From Phycisphaerae bacterium (GTDB taxonomy: Bacteria; Planctomycetota; Phycisphaerae; UBA1845; PWPN01): a stretch of DNA of 7,406 bases. Numbering within the stretch: position 1 is the stretch's first letter; every line of letters begins with the position of its first letter. Where the stretch lies: contig PWPN01000202.1 in assembly GCA_003557125.1 (NCBI GenBank), positions 1 through 7,406 of the forward strand, written 5' to 3'. The translations under genes and the position numbers were made by a program. Of this stretch, positions 5,001-7,406 are shown one piece after another. The notes beneath the pieces were generated by a model that saw only the letters and a list, made by a program, of their open reading frames with translations, made no database searches and had not been told where the DNA came from.

Positions 5001-5435
5001 CAAGCTGATCGCACCAAGCCCCGCGCCCAGCACGCCGAGCGCGACGCTGATGGTGTCCCGCCGCATGGCGAAACGCTCAGCCCGGATCTCGTGGTTCCAG
5101 TACCGCGAGAAGACCTCCACCCAGGTTGCCTTGCGCACCCGGATGGAGGCGTTGCGTGCCGCCTCCTTCTTGCCGAGTGCGAGTCGTGCCCGGCTCTCGT
5201 AGTCGAGAAGGAGTTCATGTTTGCGACCATCCGTATGGCCGCTGCCCACCACGACGCGGACGATCTTGTCGCCCGTGTGCCGGTTGGTAATGGCGACGTA
5301 GTCACCCCGGCAGAATTTTCCCCCTTTCGGTTTTTTGTACGGAGACACGTAGCTGTTGTACAGCCGTACGAGCCCCTGCCCGACGTCCTCTTCCGGTGCC
5401 GCGCGGACACAGGTCAGCGTGATTGTCAGACTCAT
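4983..5435 (-). CDS. C-terminally membrane-anchored small protein (150 aa), possible beta-barrel domain
   Basis: The start at 5435 is chosen because ATGA (5435-5432) overlaps the stop of the upstream gene and GGGGAGG lies 8 nt upstream. This layout implies translational coupling. Residues 20-105 look like two similar beta-rich halves: VRLYNSYV...CRGDYVAITNR then KHELLLDYESRARLALG...NASIRVRKA. That rhythm resembles double-psi or similar beta-barrels, but this is inference. Residues 112-126 (YWNHEIRAERFAMRR) form a basic amphipathic stretch. Residues 128-148 form one Gly/Ala/Leu-rich membrane helix (VALGVLGAGLGAISLYIAV) at the very C-terminus, so the protein should be tail-anchored with its N-terminus in the cytoplasm. 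The family is not named. The tail anchor may place an operon partner at the membrane. Confidence 0.8.
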   Translation of the reverse strand: MSLTITLTCVRAAPEEDVGQGLVRLYNSYVSPYKKPKGGKFCRGDYVAITNRHTGDKIVRVVVGSGHTDGRKHELLLDYESRARLALGKKEAARNASIRVRKATWVEVFSRYWNHEIRAERFAMRRDTISVALGVLGAGLGAISLYIAVA

Positions 5436-6310
5436 GCCTTTGACCTCCCCTGTTCGGGCCAGACTCGCTTGTACGCATCGCCATCGACGATGTAGACCGC
5501 TTTCGTGGATCCGTTGCCATGGCGGGCGTACAGCTCCAGCGAGCAGTAGCCATCCCATGACGAGATGATCGGATCGAGGTTGCGGGCCGTGCACAGCTGG
5601 TCCAGGCCCTCCTCATCGAGGACCGGAGGAAGAAAGACACGTCTGGCCTCCACGGGCGTCCCCCGATTGGCGGTCTGGCCATAGGGCCGGACCGGTTCGG
5701 CGTCCGCCTCCTCGGCATCACTCGCCATCGGCCGGTGACCCTGAATGTCCCCACGGTCGATCTTGCCGGATCGACGCCGGGACGAACGCAGCGTGCCGGG
5801 ATGGCGTTGCTTGTAGTCCAGGAACGACCGCTGACGAATGAGCGCCTCGAACTGGAATGCCAGGCGGAAAGGACATTCATCCGTGGCCAGGCCGTCCAGC
5901 CGTTTGAGAAATTCCTCGTAGCAACCGACCACGGTGCGATCGAGCTCCCATTCCTCGTACTCCGAGGCAAGAAGCGCGCGCACCTGGTCGATCACTGCGC
6001 CACGAATGAAGAACCAATTTGGAGCACTCAGAGCAGCGAACTGTAGCCGTCCGCGCAGGGGTCCTTTCAGCGCCCGGTAGACCTGCCCCGGGTTGATTCG
6101 GTCCTGCACCTTCGCCTGCCTCTGGATCCACTCCTCAAGCGCCGCCTGCGCTGCGGTGAGATCCCGCGCCTTCGCGAGACGCGTCTCAATGCGCTCCACT
6201 GCCCCCCTCGGCCAGTTGCCGGAAGGCCCGTAGAGCGAGCGCAATGTATTCTGCGCCTTCGGCAATCCCCATTGGACAAACGTCGGGGACTGCTGGATTG
6301 CCTTCACCAT
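5432..6310 (-). CDS. Hypothetical 292-aa protein with two regions joined by a charged linker
   Basis: No family is recognised. ATG 6310 is chosen for the strong AAGGAGG (6323-6317) 6 nt upstream; the frame stays open further upstream only because it overlaps the previous gene in another phase. Residues 1-165 are mostly helical and rich in Arg, Ala and aromatics (GAVERIETRLAKARDL, AALEEWIQRQAKVQDR, YEEWELDRTVVGCYEEFLKRL). Residues ~172-190 are a basic linker (RHPGTLRSSRRRSGKIDRGD) followed by an acidic patch (SDAEEADAE). Residues ~225-285 form a smaller alpha/beta segment (LDEEGLDQLCTARNLDPIIS, YCSLELYAR, KAVYIVDGDAYKRV). There is no membrane segment. The stop overlaps the next start (ATGA), so the two products are probably made in step. 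It follows the DUF3150-like gene by 83 bp. Confidence 0.8.
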   Translation of the reverse strand: MVKAIQQSPTFVQWGLPKAQNTLRSLYGPSGNWPRGAVERIETRLAKARDLTAAQAALEEWIQRQAKVQDRINPGQVYRALKGPLRGRLQFAALSAPNWFFIRGAVIDQVRALLASEYEEWELDRTVVGCYEEFLKRLDGLATDECPFRLAFQFEALIRQRSFLDYKQRHPGTLRSSRRRSGKIDRGDIQGHRPMASDAEEADAEPVRPYGQTANRGTPVEARRVFLPPVLDEEGLDQLCTARNLDPIISSWDGYCSLELYARHGNGSTKAVYIVDGDAYKRVWPEQGRSKA

Positions 6311-6333
6311 GGGTGACCTCCTTACCGCGCGGA

Positions 6334-6375
6334 GGGCACACGTCCCCCATGCGGGGGACGGGCCCCCGCGCGGGG
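6334..6375 (-). promoter_or_regulatory. GC-rich hairpins in the spacer after the DUF3150-like gene
   Basis: CGTCCCCC (6341-6348) pairs perfectly with GGGGGACG (6353-6360) across a 4-base loop. GGGC (6334-6337) and GCCC (6362-6365) can extend it past a 3-nt bulge. CCCCGCGCGGGG (6364-6375) is a self-complementary block that competes for some of the same bases. No T-run follows on the minus strand, so this is not a standard terminator. The next Shine-Dalgarno (6323-6317) is free. It may protect or process the mRNA between the first two genes. Confidence 0.4.
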
Positions 6376-6393
6376 TCTGGTGAGAAGTCCGGG

Positions 6394-7395
6394 TTAGACG
6401 GGCAGCCGCAAGCTGCGTCCGCTCTTCTTGACCGGTCGTTGACGGATGGCCGCGGAGGGCACTGGGGTCGGCGCCGGCTGACTGGGTACCTGCGGCAGGT
6501 GAACCTGACGCGAGCCACTCGACGCCCACATCAACGTCTCGCCCTTGTCCAGACGCTCGTTGAGGTGTTTTCGGTCACTGAGCATGTGCAACGCCGCGGT
6601 GAGCTCACCGAGCTCGTTGAGCGGTACCCGCTTCTCCTTCGCGGCGGCCGGCCGGACCACGTTGCGGTCAAGCCGTTCCAGCCCTTCGTGCAGACCCTTC
6701 AAGCGAGTGTCGATGAACGACAGACGCTTGACCTTGCCCGCCATGCGCTGGATCCGTTTTAGAGTCTGCGGATGGACACCGCGCTTGGCGGTCTCCCCGT
6801 CGGTGACGACATCGAGAAATTCCTTCGAGGACTTCACGATCTCGTCGATCAGGTCATCGGCATATCCGCGTTTCATCGCGGCGAGATCATCGCTGATCCC
6901 GTCCTCGACAACGCCCTCGACGCGCGTCAGGGCGTACCGGAACAGTATGTTCCGCTGGATGTAGTCCGCGGTCGGAATGTGGTGCAGGATCGCCTGCTTG
7001 AGGCTTTCGCACCATGAGTACCCCGAGTAGCTGGCCTCTAGATTATCAATGACCGAACCGCGAATCCCCGGGAGGTCGTGCAGGAGTTGCTCACGCTCGG
7101 CTTGATACTCCTCCTGACACGTCCTCGCATAGTCCACCACCGGCTGGGCAGAGGACTTCGGGATACCCCATCCGAGCCGGCCTCTGGCCGCGTCATGCAT
7201 GAGACGCGATTCGAAGCGCTTGCGGATCTTCTCGAACGGTCGCAGTCGCCGGCGATCGAAGCAGTCCTGGCGAAGCAGCTGCTGGAGCTCTTCGGGCAGA
7301 TCGGCTGCATCGATGCCGAGATCCTTGGTCGGGATGAGACGGGTCGGGGAGATCGACCGGATCTCATAATTCACAAAAACGAGTTCGTCGGACAT
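6394..7395 (-). CDS. DUF3150-like protein (333 aa)
   Basis: ATG 7395 has CAGGAGG (7406-7400) 4 nt upstream, so the gene is complete within the window. The first ~160 residues follow the pattern I know from DUF3150 proteins: a strand-like start (LVFVNYEIRSIS), LRPFEKIRKRFESRL (51-65), GWGIP (75-79), a helical EEYQAEREQLLHDLP (95-109), and IPTADYIQRNILFRYALTRV (140-159). Residues 160-280 are helical and charged. Residues ~290-333 are a Pro/Ser-rich, then basic tail (PSQPAPTPVPS, RQRPVKKSGRSLRLPV). The function of DUF3150 is not established. On conjugative elements, plasmids and phages such genes lie near MoxR/CobS-type AAA ATPase and VWA-domain genes. Those are not in this window and would lie beyond the right edge. 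It is the first operon gene seen here; its promoter is outside. Confidence 0.7.
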   Translation of the reverse strand: MSDELVFVNYEIRSISPTRLIPTKDLGIDAADLPEELQQLLRQDCFDRRRLRPFEKIRKRFESRLMHDAARGRLGWGIPKSSAQPVVDYARTCQEEYQAEREQLLHDLPGIRGSVIDNLEASYSGYSWCESLKQAILHHIPTADYIQRNILFRYALTRVEGVVEDGISDDLAAMKRGYADDLIDEIVKSSKEFLDVVTDGETAKRGVHPQTLKRIQRMAGKVKRLSFIDTRLKGLHEGLERLDRNVVRPAAAKEKRVPLNELGELTAALHMLSDRKHLNERLDKGETLMWASSGSRQVHLPQVPSQPAPTPVPSAAIRQRPVKKSGRSLRLPV

Positions 7396-7406
7396 GAAAC
7401 CTCCTG

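Noticed and set aside
4857..5495. 212-codon plus-strand frame opposite the membrane-anchored gene.
   Set aside because: The minus-strand gene has a coupled ATGA start, a Shine-Dalgarno and a clean C-terminal membrane helix. The plus frame has none of these.
5756..5775. GTCGATC/GATCGAC inverted repeat within the linker of the 292-aa gene.
   Set aside because: Seven base pairs inside a coding linker with no neighbouring signals is within chance expectation.
6311..6529. Longer N-terminus for the 292-aa protein (start at 6529).
   Set aside because: It would overlap the DUF3150-like gene by over 130 bp and bypass the strong AAGGAGG directly before ATG 6310; the added residues look like an out-of-frame read of the upstream gene.

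Overview
The window (7,406 bp) looks like accessory DNA from a GC-rich proteobacterium. A gammaproteobacterium, perhaps marine or halophilic, is the best guess. The reasons are strong GGAGG ribosome-binding sites, GC-rich codon use in most genes, a large acidic lipoprotein with a Cys-Gly-Gly-Ser-rich start of a kind common in such bacteria, and a DUF3150-type gene of the sort carried by integrative conjugative elements, plasmids and large phages. No rRNA, tRNA, CRISPR array, integrase or intact transposase is visible. The organism and the element type are inferences.

Left part (1-1342). Positions 1-323 hold no convincing gene; the first ~26 bases resemble an IS3-family end. A small minus-strand gene (324-623) encodes a 99-residue protein with a Lys/Ala/Pro-rich tail and has a credible extended -10 promoter. 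Two small plus-strand genes follow. One is a 32-codon hydrophobic peptide (895-993) whose ribosome-binding site lies in a perfect hairpin with a competing upstream partner. The other is a 68-residue protein of unknown function (1096-1302) ending in a rho-independent terminator. Several RNA hairpins surround these two genes, including one across each stop codon.

Middle part (1343-4464). After a 310-bp stretch without a convincing gene comes an 845-residue secreted lipoprotein (1653-4190). It has a lipobox, an N-terminal beta-rich module, an acidic linker and a C-terminal divergent InlB-B-like repeat with two Cys pairs. Its base composition is visibly less GC-rich than the genes to its right. 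It converges on the minus-strand operon across a gene-poor gap.

Right part (4465-7406). Four minus-strand genes form one apparent operon, read right to left: a DUF3150-like protein (7395-6394), a 292-residue unknown (6310-5432), a 150-residue protein with a C-terminal membrane helix (5435-4983, start overlapping the previous stop by ATGA), and a 109-residue unknown (4878-4549). A strong terminator (4465-4500) ends the operon. GC-rich hairpins fill both longer spacers. In other elements DUF3150 genes lie near MoxR/CobS-type AAA ATPase and VWA-domain genes, so such genes may lie beyond the right edge. How the four products work together cannot be read from the sequence.
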